64,000 nucleotides of DNA from Paraburkholderia sacchari (GTDB lineage: Bacteria; Pseudomonadota; Gammaproteobacteria; Burkholderiales; Burkholderiaceae): positions 1-64,000 of the forward strand of contig NZ_JTDB02000012.1 in NCBI RefSeq assembly GCF_000785435.2, read 5' to 3'. Both the position numbers and the translations under genes were made by a program. The notes under the pieces are model-generated. The model ran no database searches. It had not been told where the DNA came from and was given only the letters and a program-made list of their open reading frames with translations. Shown here piece after piece: positions 1-8,621 of this stretch (position 1 is the stretch's first letter; each line of letters begins with the position of its first letter).

Positions 1-592
1 AGGCGGACCTGTTGGTCGGTGATGCGGGTTCCAGACATGTGCTGACCGCTTCTTCTTTAAGAATCGATCAGCCATCCTATTGCCCCGCCGACGCAGCGCC
101 GCCGGTGGTTCGTCGTCTCCAGCGGCTACGCCGCCTCCGACTCCTCACCACCGGCCAAAACAAACGTCAACGACCGGCCAAGCTAATTGTCGCCGCCCAG
201 TGTTCCGGCAATCATGCCGGCAGCCGCGATTGAGGAAGGTTTTGCGACTGTCTAGAGAGCGTCAGGCAACTGGACCAGTCGACCGGGGGAATTGTCGGCG
301 GGTAGGCGTCGGATAGTGGGCCATGCGGAAGTCCGGGCCACCCAATCCTGGGGGTAGCGGCGAGATCCGGTCTTATGCGCAGGAGAGCATAACGCCCGAA
401 TCGAGGCCGGGCTGACGAACCGGTATTACCGTCGGCGCGGCGCAGTTCGACGGTACCCTCGCCTACCGGCAAGCTACCCGCACGCTCGACGCTCCTTTTG
501 CATCTTTTTCGCCAGATCGGTCGACGCCGCATCGTCGATAAGGTACGGGATGAGTCTGCTATGAAACGTTCCGCTCTGGAGGTATTTCGATC
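1..592. other. Flank with no recognisable gene
   Basis: No reading frame in this stretch has a recognisable motif, a good ribosome binding site or a homologous look. A minus-strand open frame of about 106 codons (212-532) exists, but its arginine- and proline-rich translation resembles an antisense frame of GC-rich DNA. The last eight bases (585-592, TTTCGATC) are the target duplication of the IS66 element that starts at 593, and the sequence resumes at 8671. Confidence 0.5.
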
Positions 593-655
593 GTAAGCGT
601 GTCATGACGGCCACCTTGCTTTAGCATTCGGTCTTCTGCTACGAGGACCAACCGC

Positions 656-1027
656 ATGCCGCTTGAACCGCTTTTCGTTTCTAATCGGGTTGTTGCCATC
701 ATTGTCCCGAAGGCGCCGTTCGTCGCGTGGATCAACGCAGCGGACCCTGTTCCGGCGAACCCCACCGTCACACTCGCGGACGCACAGGAGGAGCCAACGG
801 CCTTTCTGATCCCGACGAACGAAGCCGACGACCCGGACCAGCCTGGCAAGCGCTGGATTCAGCGTAGCTGGAAGGTGCTCTTCGAGCGGATGCTTGAGGA
901 CTGGTACACCGATCCGACACTGTGGCCGCGCAACCGGACCATCAAGATGTTCCGGGAGTGGTGCGAGATCCGCACTCACTCCATCGTTCTGGACTGCGGT
1001 GATACGCCGATTGAGTACGAGGACTGA
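656..1027 (+). CDS. Passenger protein of the IS66 element, function unknown
   Basis: Encodes 123 residues, acidic overall, with a hydrophobic N-terminal stretch (VVAIIVPKAPFVAWI, about residues 12-26) and a Trp/Arg-rich middle (RWIQRSWKVLFERMLEDWY). I do not recognise the family and assign no function. It lies inside the terminal inverted repeats of IS66 element B, on the strand opposite to tnpABC, and its 3' end overlaps the restored tnpC 3' end (stop at 976-978) by about 50 bp. It is therefore cargo of the transposon, not host sequence. Its intact frame contrasts with the broken tnpA and tnpC. Start chosen as the first ATG, only about 60 bp from the IS end. A frame preserved only by chance cannot be ruled out. 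Confidence 0.65.
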   Translation: MPLEPLFVSNRVVAIIVPKAPFVAWINAADPVPANPTVTLADAQEEPTAFLIPTNEADDPDQPGKRWIQRSWKVLFERMLEDWYTDPTLWPRNRTIKMFREWCEIRTHSIVLDCGDTPIEYED

Positions 1028-1066
1028 TCCAGATTCCACGGCAGAAGCGCGTCGATCTGGTTGATC
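976..1066 (-). pseudogene. 3' end of IS66 element B tnpC, detached by an insertion
   Basis: Reading the minus strand from 1066 gives INQIDALLPWNLDQS and continues to a TGA at 976-978. This is the expected C-terminal tail of an IS66 TnpC and joins in frame to the PI at the end of the fragment at 3674-5182 once IS66 element A and one copy of its duplication are removed. Confidence 0.75.
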
Positions 1067-1121
1067 GTATGCGGTCGAGGAACAACGTCCTTCCAATGAG
1101 TGGCTGAAGGTCTGAACCTAA

Positions 1122-1137
1122 GTGTCCGCGTGGACAC
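1122..1137 (+). promoter_or_regulatory. Short inverted repeat upstream of tnpA (element A)
   Basis: GTGTCC and GGACAC form a 6-bp stem around a GCGT loop, 16 nt before the chosen tnpA start. It occupies the same place as longer hairpins in the other three IS66 elements in this window, with a different sequence. This is the weakest of the four. Confidence 0.45.
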
Positions 1138-1153
1138 ATGCACTCAGACCGCA

Positions 1154-1651
1154 ATGAACGAGAATCGAGACCTTCGCAGCAGGCTGGTCGTTGGCCAGAA
1201 AAGGGATGGCCGGCGCGAATTTAATGAGGATGCGGTACGGGAATTGGTCGCACTATGCCTGAAGCCGGGCGTGTCGATCGCGCGTGCGGCCATGGATCAC
1301 GACGTCAACCCGAACCAGTTACGCCGGTGGATCGCGCGCTATCAGCATCAGATCCTGCACGATTCCCGGGAGCCAGACCCAATGGTAATCGATGGCGTCT
1401 CGATCGACATTCCTGCTCCGACGGTCAGAGGCCCCAGCAATGCAAGTACATTACCGGTGTTTGTTCCCGTCATCTCTGCGCCAGTGTCGCCGTCGACACC
1501 GTCTACTCCGGTTCCGTCGATCGCGCTTGCGCTGCATGTTCGGTTACCCAACGGTGTCGAACTCAACTTCGGCGAGACTAGCGTCGAAGAGATCACGACG
1601 ATCATCGAGGTGCTCGGGAGGCTGGCGTGTTCCGGTTCGACGAAGGTCTGA
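1154..1651 (+). CDS. tnpA: IS66 accessory protein TnpA
   Basis: Encodes about 165 residues. The N-terminal part has the helix-turn-helix of IS66 TnpA proteins (GVSIARAAMDHDVNPNQLRRWI), which binds the element's ends or cooperates in transposition. The C-terminal LPNGVELNFG segment is the usual conserved tail. The start at 1154 was chosen because it aligns with the TnpA of element C; in-frame upstream starts (1100) are possible but would read through the leader hairpin. The gene overlaps tnpB by 25 bp, the same overlap as in element C, which suggests translational coupling. Confidence 0.85.
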   Translation: MNENRDLRSRLVVGQKRDGRREFNEDAVRELVALCLKPGVSIARAAMDHDVNPNQLRRWIARYQHQILHDSREPDPMVIDGVSIDIPAPTVRGPSNASTLPVFVPVISAPVSPSTPSTPVPSIALALHVRLPNGVELNFGETSVEEITTIIEVLGRLACSGSTKV

Positions 1652-1983
1652 ACGTCTATCTGCATCGCGATCCCGTCGATTTCCGATACGGAATGAACAG
1701 CCTGTCGATTCTCGTGGAGCAGGCGATGGGCCTCAATCCGATGGATTCGTCGCTCTACGTGTTCACGAATCGGCGATGCGATCGTATCAAGATTTTAGGC
1801 TGGGATCACAACGGGTTCTGGCTATTGCTCAAGAGGCTCGAAGAGAAGGACCGCTTCGTCTGGCCCGACAGCAGCACCGGGGTCGTCACGCTGGACGTCG
1901 AGCGGTTGCAGTGGCTACTCAAGGGCGCTGACATAGCCGCGCTTCGGCGCCATCCGAAACGAGATTATTCTAGAGTGAGTTGA
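1627..1983 (+). CDS. tnpB: IS66 accessory protein TnpB
   Basis: Encodes 118 residues with the IS66 Orf2 signature: DPVDFRYGMNSLSILVEQ near the N-terminus, a central LYVFTNRRCDRIKILGWDHNGFWLL and a terminal W-rich tail. It is needed for IS66 transposition, but its biochemical role is not settled. The start overlaps the end of tnpA, and tnpC follows after 30 bp. The length is normal for the family. Confidence 0.92.
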   Translation: MFRFDEGLNVYLHRDPVDFRYGMNSLSILVEQAMGLNPMDSSLYVFTNRRCDRIKILGWDHNGFWLLLKRLEEKDRFVWPDSSTGVVTLDVERLQWLLKGADIAALRRHPKRDYSRVS

Positions 1984-2013
1984 ACACGACATTGGCGTGC
2001 CGGTCTAAGCGAC

Positions 2014-3594
2014 ATGCCGATCAACGTCACTCTCTCTGCCGACGAGCTCAAGGCACTCCTGGCGATGCGCGAGGAGCACGCAGCGCTTCAGCGGGAACGT
2101 GACGAGCTGCGCAGCACGCTGCGGCTCGTGACAGCGGAGCGTGACCTCGCGGAGGAGCGCTTGCGGGCTTACCGCCGCGAGTTGTTCGGCGCAACGAGTG
2201 AAGCGCGGGATTCTGATCAATACGGCTTGTTCAACGAAGCTGAAGCGCTCGGTGCGAACTCCACGCCGGCGCAGGAAGACACACCGGAAACGAAGGTTGG
2301 CGCGCACACTCGCAAGAAGCGTGGCCACCGCAAGCCGCTCGATCCCAGTCTGCCGCGCGATGTCGTGCGGCACGAACTGCCCGAAGCCGATCGCTTCTGC
2401 GCCAACGACGGTCACGCGCTTGTGGAGATCGGAGTTGAAACCAGCGAACAGCTCGACGTGATCCCGGAGCAGCTCCGCGTCATCCAGCACCAGCGCGTCA
2501 AGTATGCCTGCCCGTGCTGCGATCTTGGCATCAAGGTCACCCCAGCACCGCCGCGCATCATCCCGCGCGGACTCCTGAGCGAATCGGCGCTTGCGTGGAT
2601 CGCTGCCGGCAAGTATCAGTTCGGTATGCCACTCTACCGTCAGGCCGGCCTGCTGCGACGCTTCGGCGGCGACATCTCATCGAACACCATCGCCGCGAGC
2701 ATCGTCCGTGTCGGGCTCGCGACGCAACCTGTGATCAACCTGATGCGCGATGCGTTGCTCGATGCCGATCTGATCTACTGCGACGAGACGACATTCCAGG
2801 TCCTGAAGGAGAAGGGGCGCAAGCCACAAACAAAGAGCTATCTCTGGTCGCAGATGACCGGTTCGGGCACGCCGATCTGCTGCTTCACCTACACGCCCGG
2901 ACGAGGTTCAAAGCTGGCTGACAAGCTGTTCGTCGGCGTGCGTGAAGGTGCGGCCCTGATGACCGACGGATACAAGCCCTACGACGGCATTGCCCAGCGT
3001 TACCAACTGGTGCACATCGGATGCTGGGTTCATTGCCGACGCTACTTCGTCAAGGCAGAGGACAATGTGCCCAAGGCAGCGCGCTCGCCCGATCTGCTCG
3101 CGACGCGCTTCATCAAGCTGATCGGAAAGTTGTTCGTTGCCGAGGCGCGTAGTGCGAAATGGAAAGCCGACAGGCGGCAGCGATTGCGACGACGGTACAG
3201 TGCACGCGTGCTCGACGCCATCCACAATCTGATGCACGAGCAATCGCCCGGTGTCGTGCCCAACAGCTTGCTCGGCAAGGCGCTAACCTACCTGCGCGAA
3301 CAGTGGCCGAAGCTGATCCGCTACATCGAGAACGGCGACTGGCCCATATCGAACAATCCTTGCGAAAATTCCATTCGCCCCTTTGTAATAGGTCGCAAAG
3401 GCTGGATGTTCGCGGATACTGTAGATGGTGCTAACGCGAGCGCCAATCTGTATTCCCTGGTTGAAACGTGCAAAGCCAACGGCATCGACCCGTATCGTTA
3501 CTTCACCTGGCTGTTCAAGCGGCTACCTCTGGCAAAGACCGTCGACGACTACGACGCGCTGCTTCCCTGGAAAATCCCTGCGGACCTTCGCTAA
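2014..3594 (+). CDS. tnpC: IS66 transposase TnpC
   Basis: Encodes 526 residues, full length for IS66 transposases. Domains in order: N-terminal coiled coil (LRSTLRLVTAERDLAEERLRAYRRELFG), a zinc-binding knuckle (ACPCCD, about residue 166), then the DDE catalytic domain with CDETTFQVL and LMTDGYKPY and the final ENSIRPFVIGRK. It cuts and joins the element's ends in the cytoplasm. No frameshift or early stop is seen, so it is probably active. It resembles TnpC of element C closely through its whole length. Confidence 0.93.
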   Translation: MPINVTLSADELKALLAMREEHAALQRERDELRSTLRLVTAERDLAEERLRAYRRELFGATSEARDSDQYGLFNEAEALGANSTPAQEDTPETKVGAHTRKKRGHRKPLDPSLPRDVVRHELPEADRFCANDGHALVEIGVETSEQLDVIPEQLRVIQHQRVKYACPCCDLGIKVTPAPPRIIPRGLLSESALAWIAAGKYQFGMPLYRQAGLLRRFGGDISSNTIAASIVRVGLATQPVINLMRDALLDADLIYCDETTFQVLKEKGRKPQTKSYLWSQMTGSGTPICCFTYTPGRGSKLADKLFVGVREGAALMTDGYKPYDGIAQRYQLVHIGCWVHCRRYFVKAEDNVPKAARSPDLLATRFIKLIGKLFVAEARSAKWKADRRQRLRRRYSARVLDAIHNLMHEQSPGVVPNSLLGKALTYLREQWPKLIRYIENGDWPISNNPCENSIRPFVIGRKGWMFADTVDGANASANLYSLVETCKANGIDPYRYFTWLFKRLPLAKTVDDYDALLPWKIPADLR

Positions 3595-3673
3595 CCCCAC
3601 GCCGCGTTTAGACATGCAGCACTCCGCACATCCCCTCTGAGGGGCGTCGGTCGTGGATCGCATACGGTTGATC

Positions 3674-5182
3674 GGGTGATCCGCGATGCACCCGAGCACG
3701 TGGCGCAGATAGGCTTCAGGATCGACGCCATTGAGTTTCGCCGTTCCGATCAGGCTGTAAATTACAGCGGCGCGCTCACCGCCCGAGTCCGCACCGGCGA
3801 ACAGGTAATTCCGGCGTCCGATGGCCACACCGCGCAGCGCGCGCTCGACCGCCAGGTTGTCGATTTCCAGTTGTCCATCATCGCAGTAGCGCGTGAGCGC
3901 CTCCCACCGGTTCAGGGCGTAGAGAATCGCCCGGCTCGTGTCGGACTTGCGCGAAAGCGTTTCAAGCATGGCGCTCAGCCACGCATGGAGTTGATCGAGC
4001 AGCGGTCGGGCATGGGCGTACCGATATGCGCGCCGCTCATCGGGCGGTTTGCCCCGGACCGCATCCTCGACCCGATACAACGCGCCGATGCGTTCGAGTG
4101 CTTCGGTGTTAAATGCGTTGTGTCGTGCAGCATGTAGTTCGTAGAACTGACGGCGTGCATGTGCCCATGCATGCTGCCTCAACAACGCGGCCTGTTTCGT
4201 AGATGGCCTGATAGCCGCCATACGCATCGGCCTGCAGGGTGCCGCCGAACGATTCAAGATGCTGCTGCGGATGAATGCCTTTACGGTCGGGGCTATACGC
4301 GAACCATACGGCAGGCGGCGTGATGTCGCCCGAGTTCCGGTCATCGCGTACGTACACCCATAGCCGCCCGGTTTTGGTCTGGCCGTTGCCCGGTGCCAGC
4401 ACGGGCACTGGCGTATCGTCAGCATGCAGTTTCGTGGCTGCCATGACATGCCGGCGTAGTGCATCGACCAGCGGTTGCAGCAGCTTTGCGCCGTGACCGA
4501 CCCACTTCGCCAGCAGCGAGCGATCCAGTTCAACACCAGCCCGCGCGTAAATCACCGACTGACGGTACAGCGGCAGGTGATCCGCGAACTTCGCGACCAG
4601 CACATGTGCGAGCAGGCCCGGACCTGCCAGACCGCGCTCGATCGGACGGCTAGGGGCGCTTGCCTGGGCGATGTGGTCGCAGCACGTGCAGACCAGTTTT
4701 GGCCGCACATGACGGATCACGCGGAAGCTTGCGGGTACGTATTCGAGCTGTTCGGCGACATCCTCGCTGAGTTGCTTCATCGCCGCCCCGCACGCTGTGC
4801 AGGTTTCTCCCGATTCCGGCAGATACGTCATCACCTCGCGCGGCAGATGTTCGGGCAGCAGTTTGCGACTGACCTGCTCCGGTGCGGTGCGTGGCGTCTT
4901 CGGAACTTCAATGGGCGCGGTGCCCTCATCGGTTTCGAGATCTTCCAGACGGAGTTCAAGCTGTTCGATCTGGCGGTCCAGCTTCTCGGAGCTTCGGCCG
5001 AATGCCATGCGGCGCAGCTTCGCGATCAGCAGCTTCAGGTGCTCGATCTCGACCTTTGCAGTGGCCACGACGGCTGCGTGCGATTCGACCACGTCTTCCA
5101 GATGATCGATGCGGGCATCGCGCTCGCGCAGCATCGCCTTGAGTGCTTCGATATCGTCAGGATAGGCGTTCGCCGAGTTCAT
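3674..5182 (-). pseudogene. tnpC: IS66 element B transposase TnpC, frameshifted and truncated
   Basis: The N-terminal frame runs from the ATG at 5182 and reads normally (coiled coil, LVCTCCD zinc knuckle, LHADDTPVPVL and LQADAYGGYQ catalytic segments) to VVEAACM, then goes out of frame. The expected AHARRQFYELH continues one frame over, because ATGGGCACATG is found where ATGGCACATG is expected (an extra C in CCC at 4164-4166 on the plus strand). The second frame ends at IS66 element A. The gene therefore has two lesions: a +1 shift and the loss of its last 30 codons, which sit at 976-1066. Confidence 0.85.
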
Positions 5183-5211
5183 TCCTGCAGTTTACGCGGA
5201 CGCCGGGAGGT

Positions 5212-5559
5212 TTACAACGCAGAACTGGGCCCGGTTGTGCGAACGGGTTGCCGCCAGTCGATGCCCTCCAGCAGCATCGACAGTTGCGCCTGGCTCAGGC
5301 ACACGACGCCGCCATCGGCGCGCGGCCAGACGAAGCGCCCGCGCTCCAGACGTTTCATCAACAGGCACATGCCGTCACCGCTCCACCACAGCACCTTGAC
5401 CAGATCGCCGCGTCGGCCCCGGAACACGAACACGTGGCCACTGAACGGATCGCGCTCCAGCACGGTCTGGACCTTCGCGGCCAGGCTATTGAAGCCTGAG
5501 CGCATGTCGGTCACGCCGGCAGCCAGCCAGACGCGCGTGTGGCTGGGCAGACCGATCAT
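5212..5559 (-). CDS. tnpB: IS66 accessory protein TnpB (element B)
   Basis: Encodes 115 residues with the Orf2 signature (GVTDMRSGFNSLAAKVQ, DPFSGHVFVFRGRRGDLVKVLWW and an RFVWPRA tail). The frame is intact although its neighbours tnpA and tnpC are broken. Its ATG overlaps the tnpA stop by four bases (ATGA), and tnpC follows after about 30 bp. It is closer to TnpB of element D (26392-26748) than to those of the two elements nested around it. Confidence 0.88.
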   Translation of the reverse strand: MIGLPSHTRVWLAAGVTDMRSGFNSLAAKVQTVLERDPFSGHVFVFRGRRGDLVKVLWWSGDGMCLLMKRLERGRFVWPRADGGVVCLSQAQLSMLLEGIDWRQPVRTTGPSSAL

Positions 5560-5907
5560 GCCGCTGCTCCCGGCATACCGCGCAACATGCGCAGCACCAG
5601 CATCAAGGTACTCTCGTCAGGTGCGCCTTCAATACGCACCCGGGCGTTGCCGACACTGATTTCGATAGCCCCTGATGGCGCAGTGACCGGCGCTGGAATC
5701 GATGCCGGCGGTGCGACCTCGGTCGCTGGTGCATCGATCTTTACGGGAAGCAGATCAACGGGGTCGTATTCACCAGCGTGCAGCGCGCGGCGCCATTTGA
5801 ACACCAGGTTCGTGTTCAGCCCGTGTTCCATCGCCAGGCGTGCGACCGAAACCCCGGGTTCGCTCGCCAGCCTGGCGATCTCGCGCCGGAATTCGAGCGG
5901 ATGATTC
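5556..5907 (-). pseudogene. tnpA: 3' part of element B tnpA, cut by IS66 element C
   Basis: Encodes the body of an IS66 TnpA from NHPLEFRREIARLASEPGVSVARLAMEHGLNTNLVFKWRR to RVRIEG and the stop. The first codons lie beyond the insertion at 8535-8586. The minus-strand frame appears to continue upstream as far as 5969, but those codons come from the end of the inserted element and are not part of the original gene. Confidence 0.85.
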
Positions 5908-5959
5908 GTAAGCGATCCATCTTTGACGTCTGGCAGTAAGCCGCAGGAGCGAGGAGCAT

Positions 5960-5990
5960 AGGTGTCCACCTACTTTGGAGGTGGACACCT
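5960..5990 (+). promoter_or_regulatory. 12-bp hairpin abutting the tnpA start (element C)
   Basis: AGGTGTCCACCT (5960-5971) and AGGTGGACACCT (5979-5990) form a perfect 12-bp stem with a 7-nt loop. The right arm holds the only plausible Shine-Dalgarno (GGAGG/AGGTGG), and the ATG follows at 5991 with no gap. In a transcript that includes both arms the ribosome site would be hidden. Confidence 0.75.
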
Positions 5991-6518
5991 ATGGCCGAAA
6001 AAGACTCCGAGTTGAAAGTGGTGCGTCAGAGCCGCGACGGACGGCGGCAGTACGACGAGAAAGGCAAGCGCGCACTCATCGAGGCGGCGCTGTGCTCAGG
6101 CGTGTCGGTTGCCCGTCTGGCGCAGGAGCATGGGGTGAACGCCAACCTGCTGCGCAAGTGGATCACGAAATACCTGCTGGAGCGTGAAAAAAACACCGCG
6201 CAGACACCGCAGGACACCATTGCCAGGGAGCTCGAGCTGTCACCGCCCGCAGGCGAGGTGATCGACAGCGTATCGGACGGACGCCCGGATTTGATCAAGC
6301 CGACGGCGCAGACTCCAGCACTTTCGCCATTCGTTCCCATCGTTGCGGTGCAATCGGTACTTCCAATGCCACCTGCGGTGCCGGTGATGGCGCTCGCGTT
6401 GCATGTGCGCCTGTCCAATGGTGTCGAGTTTGACATCGGGGACGCAAGCGTCGAGGAACTGACCACCGTAGTCCAGATGCTCGGGAGGATGCCGTGTTCC
6501 GCTTCGACGAAAACCTGA
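5991..6518 (+). CDS. tnpA: IS66 accessory protein TnpA (element C)
   Basis: Encodes 175 residues with an N-terminal helix-turn-helix (GVSVARLAQEHGVNANLLRKWITKYLL) and the conserved tail LSNGVEFDIGDASVEEL. The ATG directly follows the leader hairpin. The 25-bp overlap with tnpB is identical in length to that of element A. The middle (residues about 65-120) is low-complexity and differs between the elements, as is usual in this family. Confidence 0.9.
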   Translation: MAEKDSELKVVRQSRDGRRQYDEKGKRALIEAALCSGVSVARLAQEHGVNANLLRKWITKYLLEREKNTAQTPQDTIARELELSPPAGEVIDSVSDGRPDLIKPTAQTPALSPFVPIVAVQSVLPMPPAVPVMALALHVRLSNGVEFDIGDASVEELTTVVQMLGRMPCSASTKT

Positions 6519-6847
6519 AGGTGTACTTGCACCGCGATCCTGTCGATTTCCGCTACGGCATGAACAGCCTCTCGATTCTCGTCGAGCAGGCCATGCATCT
6601 GAACCCGATGGATTCCTCTCTTTATATCTTCGGAAACCGCCGCCGTGACAGGGTCAAGATTATCGGCTGGGATGGAAGTGGTTTCTGGTTGATGACGAAA
6701 CGCCTTGAAACAAGCCGTTTTATCTGGCCCGACAGGAAGACCGAAGTCGTGGCATTGACGTCGGCGTCGCTGCACGCGCTGCTCGATGGCGATGACATCA
6801 CCGCGATCCACCGACATCCACGGGAGGAATATTTGCGTGTGAGCTGA
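6494..6847 (+). CDS. tnpB: IS66 accessory protein TnpB (element C)
   Basis: Encodes 117 residues with DPVDFRYGMNSLSILVEQAM, LYIFGNRRRDRVKIIGWDGSGFWL and RFIWPDRKTEV, all typical of IS66 Orf2. The frame is intact and full length, overlapping tnpA and followed after 32 bp by tnpC. It is nearly the same protein as TnpB of element A. Confidence 0.92.
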   Translation: MFRFDENLKVYLHRDPVDFRYGMNSLSILVEQAMHLNPMDSSLYIFGNRRRDRVKIIGWDGSGFWLMTKRLETSRFIWPDRKTEVVALTSASLHALLDGDDITAIHRHPREEYLRVS

Positions 6848-6879
6848 ACATGGGGCGGGCACGCATGGTCTAATCCGGC

Positions 6880-8460
6880 ATGCCCGTCCAGATCACGATC
6901 TCCGCCGAGGAACTCAATGCGTTACTCGCCATGCGCGAGGCGTATGCTGCCCTTGAGCGCGAGCACGAGAAAACCCGCAGCATGCTGCGTCTGGTGAGCG
7001 CGGAGCGCGACCTGGCCGAGGAACGGCTGCGTGCCTATCGGCGTGAGCTGTTTGGCGCAAAGAGCGAAGCACGGGACTTGGAACAGTTCGGGCTGTTCAA
7101 CGAAGCTGAGGCGCTTGGCGCGAATGCGGCACCCGCCCAGGAAGACACACCCGAAACGAAGGTCGGTGCGCATACACGCAAAAAGCGCGGCCACCGCAAG
7201 CCGCTTGACCCCAGTCTGCCCCGCGAGATCCGGCGGCACGAGCTTCCGGAAGCCGAGCGTTTCTGCAGCAACGACGGCCATGCGCTGGTCGAGTTCGGCG
7301 TGGAAATCAGCGAACAACTCGACGTGATTCCTGAGCAGCTACGCGTGATCCAGCATCAGCGGGTCAAGTATGCATGCCCGTGCTGTGATCTGGGCATCAA
7401 GGTGACCCCGGCGCCGCCGCGTATCATCCCACGAGGACTCCTGACCGAATCTGCACTTGCCTGGATTGCGGCGGGAAAATTCCAGTTTGGCATGCCGCTG
7501 TATCGTCAGGCTGGCCTGCTTCGCCGCTTCGGTGGTGATATCTCGTCAAATACGATCGCAGCCAGCATGGTTAAGGCCGGCCTCGCAACGCAGCCGGTGA
7601 TCAACCTGATGCGCGACGCGCTGCTTGAGGCAGCGGTGATCCTCACTGACGAGACGACCTTCCAGGTTCTCAAGGAGAAAGGGCGCAAGCCACAGACAAA
7701 GAGCTACCTGTGGTGTCAGATGACGGGCACAGGAATCCCGATCTGTTGCTATACCTACACGCCAGGTCGTGGGGCGAAGCTGGCCGACAAGCTGTTCGCC
7801 GGCGTGCAGGAAGGTGCTGCGCTGATGACCGATGGCTACGAGGCTTATAACGGTATCGCCGAGCGGTACAAGCTCGTGCACCTTGGTTGCCTCGTTCACG
7901 CGAGACGTTACTTCGTCAAGGCAGAGGAAAATGTTCCCAAGGCAGCACGTACGCCAGATTTGCTCGCAACACGCTTCATCAAACTGTTTGGCAAGTTGTT
8001 TGCCGCCGAGGCACGCAGTAAAACGTGGAATGCAGGGCGGCGTCAGCGCCTGCGGCAACGCTATAGCGCCCGCGTACTCCAGGTCATCAAGGATCTCATG
8101 ATTGAGCAGTCTCCGGGAGTGCTGCCCCAGAGCCTGCTCGGCAGGGCACTGACCTATCTACGTGAGCAGTGGCCGAAGCTTGTGCGTTACCTCGAGAACG
8201 GCGACTGGCCGGCATCGAACAATTTCTGTGAGAATTCGATTCGCCCGTTTGTCGTTGCACGCAAGGGCTTCCTGTTCGCAGATACGGTTGCCGGCGCACA
8301 TGCCAGCGCAAATCTCTTTAGTCTCGTTGAAACCTGCAAGGCCAATGGTATCGATCCGTACCGTTACCTGACCTGGCTGTTCGAGCGCCTGCCTCTGGCA
8401 AAGACCGCCGAGGACTACGAGGCGCTCGTGCCTTGGCGGATGCCGTCCCCCCAGAACTGA
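6880..8460 (+). CDS. tnpC: IS66 transposase TnpC (element C)
   Basis: Encodes 526 residues, the same length as TnpC of element A and very similar throughout. It has an N-terminal coiled coil, the zinc knuckle ACPCCD, then the DDE segments LTDETTFQVL, LMTDGYEAY and ENSIRPFVVARK. The intact frame, complete termini and perfect target duplication suggest a recent and probably active element. Confidence 0.93.
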   Translation: MPVQITISAEELNALLAMREAYAALEREHEKTRSMLRLVSAERDLAEERLRAYRRELFGAKSEARDLEQFGLFNEAEALGANAAPAQEDTPETKVGAHTRKKRGHRKPLDPSLPREIRRHELPEAERFCSNDGHALVEFGVEISEQLDVIPEQLRVIQHQRVKYACPCCDLGIKVTPAPPRIIPRGLLTESALAWIAAGKFQFGMPLYRQAGLLRRFGGDISSNTIAASMVKAGLATQPVINLMRDALLEAAVILTDETTFQVLKEKGRKPQTKSYLWCQMTGTGIPICCYTYTPGRGAKLADKLFAGVQEGAALMTDGYEAYNGIAERYKLVHLGCLVHARRYFVKAEENVPKAARTPDLLATRFIKLFGKLFAAEARSKTWNAGRRQRLRQRYSARVLQVIKDLMIEQSPGVLPQSLLGRALTYLREQWPKLVRYLENGDWPASNNFCENSIRPFVVARKGFLFADTVAGAHASANLFSLVETCKANGIDPYRYLTWLFERLPLAKTAEDYEALVPWRMPSPQN

Positions 8461-8534
8461 TTCGCAGCATATCCACTCCACGAATCAACGCGCCTGTCCA
8501 CTACTCAAAGGGACGGCGATAATGGATCGCTTAC

Positions 8535-8586
8535 GATGATTCGGTATGCCTTTGCGGCCAGTTCTCTTCGGTGCTTCTGTGTTCAA
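8535..8586 (-). pseudogene. tnpA: 5' end of element B tnpA, cut off by IS66 element C
   Basis: The minus strand from a TTG at 8586 reads (M)NTEAPKRTGRKGIPNH, the expected N-terminus of the tnpA whose body is at 5556-5907. The last eight bases (8535-8542) are the duplicated target. The TTG start is inferred from its place next to the leader hairpin, since no in-frame ATG exists. Confidence 0.7.
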
Positions 8587-8621
8587 AGTAGTCCCCGCTA
8601 CTCGATGTGGTGGGGACTACT
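8587..8621 (-). promoter_or_regulatory. 10-bp hairpin abutting the tnpA start (element B)
   Basis: AGTAGTCCCC (8587-8596) and GGGGACTACT (8612-8621) form a perfect 10-bp stem with a 15-nt loop. On the minus strand the second arm carries the GGGGA ribosome-binding-like sequence and the TTG start of tnpA follows immediately. It is the same arrangement as in elements C and D, with unrelated stem sequence. Confidence 0.65.

Larger units (their letters stand above)
1067..3665 (+). mobile_element. IS66-family element A, complete, inserted in tnpC of element B
   Basis: Termini read inward as GTATGCGGTCGAGG (1067) and GTATGCGATCCACG (minus strand from 3665). A perfect 8-bp target duplication GGTTGATC lies at 1059-1066 and 3666-3673. 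The element is 2.6 kb with the three genes tnpA, tnpB and tnpC all open. Its tnpB and tnpC products are close relatives of those of IS66 element C (5908-8534). The flanks rejoin to an intact tnpC tail of element B, so the target gene is known. Confidence 0.92.
5908..8534 (+). mobile_element. IS66-family element C, complete, inserted in tnpA of element B
   Basis: Termini read GTAAGCGATCCATCTTTGAC (5908) and GTAAGCGATCCATTATCGCC (minus strand from 8534), identical over the first 13 bases. A perfect 8-bp duplication GATGATTC lies at 5900-5907 and 8535-8542. The element is 2.6 kb with three intact genes. Excising it with one duplication restores a continuous tnpA frame for element B. Confidence 0.93.

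Noticed and set aside
212..532. Minus-strand frame of 106 codons in the left flank
   Set aside because: Low-complexity translation without a motif or ribosome site, and interrupted context next to an IS end.
4109..4536. Programmed ribosomal frameshift in IS66 tnpC
   Set aside because: The overlap has no slippery heptamer at the shift point and the three other TnpC genes in the window are read in one frame. An ordinary +1 mutation explains it.
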